Below, piece by piece: positions 63,374 through 64,000 of a stretch of DNA of 64,000 nt (position 1 is its first letter; every line of letters begins with the position of its first letter). The DNA is from Paludibacteraceae bacterium. Its GTDB lineage: Bacteria > Bacteroidota > Bacteroidia > Bacteroidales > Paludibacteraceae. The translations under genes and the position numbers were made by a program. The notes under the pieces were generated by a model. That model did not search any database, was not told the origin of the DNA, and was given only the letters and a program-made list of their open reading frames with translations. The DNA is taken from the NCBI GenBank assembly GCA_017547145.1, contig JAFYQJ010000002.1:30541-94540 (forward strand). Direction: 5' to 3'.

Positions 63374-64000
63374 TTACTCAATAGGAATCTGAATTACCGA
63401 TAGCCATTGTTCTGGATCCTCCTGATTCCATACTCCGTCAATGTAGGAAGTGCGGGGAAGGCCGGCAATCTTGTAGCCTTGCTCTTCCATGTAGGCAAAT
63501 GCTTCGGTGAATGATTCGTGGAAGCGTTCATAAGGACCGACATGTTTCATGCAGAGTGCTTTGGTAACAGCATCAAGATGCTTGAATTGTATGATGGCAT
63601 TGTCTGTGCCCATCTCTTCCACCTGTTCGCAATACTCGATATCAATGTCAGTGGGGCAATACTCTTTGTTGTGCTCAATGGTGAAGCAATAGCCTGGAGC
63701 CGGACACTTGCAGCCCAGACGTTGCATCTCGGGACCAATTTTCTCTACGCATAAAGGTCCGAGTGCGGCATAATCAGAAATTACTTCACGATGGCTTGCC
63801 ACGATAATTTCGGGCAAAGATTGAATACTGAATTTAGATTTATCCATTGTCTTAATTTTATTGTGAGTGTTCACCCAGTTGACTAACTGACTGCGTCGTG
63901 CCACCAACAATTGCAGCTGTTGCTCTGTTTTCTCTATTTTCTCGTTCAGTTGTTCGACGCTTGGGGTACATGCCCCATCTTCGTACAATTCCTTGATTTC
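63374..64000 (-). CDS. MerR-type regulator with GyrI-like effector domain, 5'-partial
   Basis: The frame is open to the right edge, so the start lies beyond base 64000; a TTG at 63988 is not a credible start. The visible ~208 residues begin with EIKELYEDGACTPSVEQLNEKIEKTEQQLQ, the end of a MerR HTH plus coiled coil (about 10-50). From about 53 a GyrI-like small-molecule binding domain follows (KFSIQSLPEIIVASHREVISDYAALG, MKHVGPYERFHESFTEAFAYMEEQGYKIAG, PTDIDIEYCEQVEEMG). A ligand-controlled regulator, possibly of drug efflux, is likely. GC content is clearly higher than in the neighbouring genes, as for recent acquisition. Confidence 0.75.
   Translation of the reverse strand, partial: EIKELYEDGACTPSVEQLNEKIEKTEQQLQLLVARRSQLVNWVNTHNKIKTMDKSKFSIQSLPEIIVASHREVISDYAALGPLCVEKIGPEMQRLGCKCPAPGYCFTIEHNKEYCPTDIDIEYCEQVEEMGTDNAIIQFKHLDAVTKALCMKHVGPYERFHESFTEAFAYMEEQGYKIAGLPRTSYIDGVWNQEDPEQWLSVIQIPIE

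Overview
The window is chromosomal DNA of a low-GC member of the order Bacteroidales (phylum Bacteroidota). The evidence is: promoters with the phylum's -7 box TAnnTTTG, often with TTG about 20 bases upstream; a SusC/TonB-type receptor; the type IX secretion protein PorQ; the exbB-x-exbD-exbD cluster; DUF4988, DUF3098 and DUF4293 proteins; the bifunctional GlcN6P deaminase/LmbE protein; and few Shine-Dalgarno sequences. The family or genus cannot be fixed from this sequence alone.

Layout. 1-9460 (+): end of a TonB-dependent receptor, then porQ-cmk-ispH-pfkA and a very large NtrY-like histidine kinase. 9512-13817 (+): an Old-Yellow-Enzyme oxidoreductase, a GIY-YIG protein, two tandem SDR dehydrogenases and a TatD nuclease. 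13952-16452 (+): tRNA-Ser(GGA) and an ExbB/ExbD proton-channel operon. 16554-21729 (+): leuA-leuC-leuD-leuA2 behind a classical leucine attenuator with a Leu/Ile-rich leader peptide; leuB is not present. 22064-26328: a lipoprotein, an N-acetylglucosamine-kinase-like gene (-) and the deaminase/deacetylase fusion. 26390-32066 (+): a secreted amidase-like protein, a glycosyltransferase and an acyltransferase. 32414-42152 (+): two mosaic surface lipoproteins (DUF4988, collagen-like, FISUMP/lectin-like C-terminus) flanking udk, an exonuclease, a MltF-like transglycosylase, a PD40 protein with CxxCH, and a membrane protein. 42412-47981: a small DNA-binding protein (-), slyD, aroC, a lipid kinase, an HD protein, recR and small proteins. 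48034-53584 (-): trpS, then manC-x-mutL-GNAT-fabI. 53729-55138 (+): tRNA-Leu(CAA), a CcdA/ArsG-like permease and a NUDIX hydrolase. 55097-60954 (-): a nonsense-interrupted comEC, queA, truB, uppP, DUF3098 and ftsX. 61111-63024 (+): rpsA. At the right edge (-) is part of a MerR-type regulator with a GyrI-like effector domain and a clearly higher GC.

The most unusual signal is a family of three elements of about 240 nt (21751-21990, 32121-32363, 39792-40040), all on the + strand and each just upstream of a lipoprotein gene. They share short conserved blocks. They also share five nested stems whose sequences differ between copies while base pairing is kept, which is the covariation expected of a selected RNA or single-stranded DNA fold. 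Each begins with a 2-3 codon micro-ORF (ATG-AAR-(AAA)-TAA) next to a small hairpin that would compete with the outermost stem. I do not recognise the family. Other points of note are the leu attenuator, the missing leuB, the comEC stop codon with 101 further open codons behind it, signs of C-terminal cassette exchange in the mosaic lipoproteins, and terminator-like hairpins that abut start codons.
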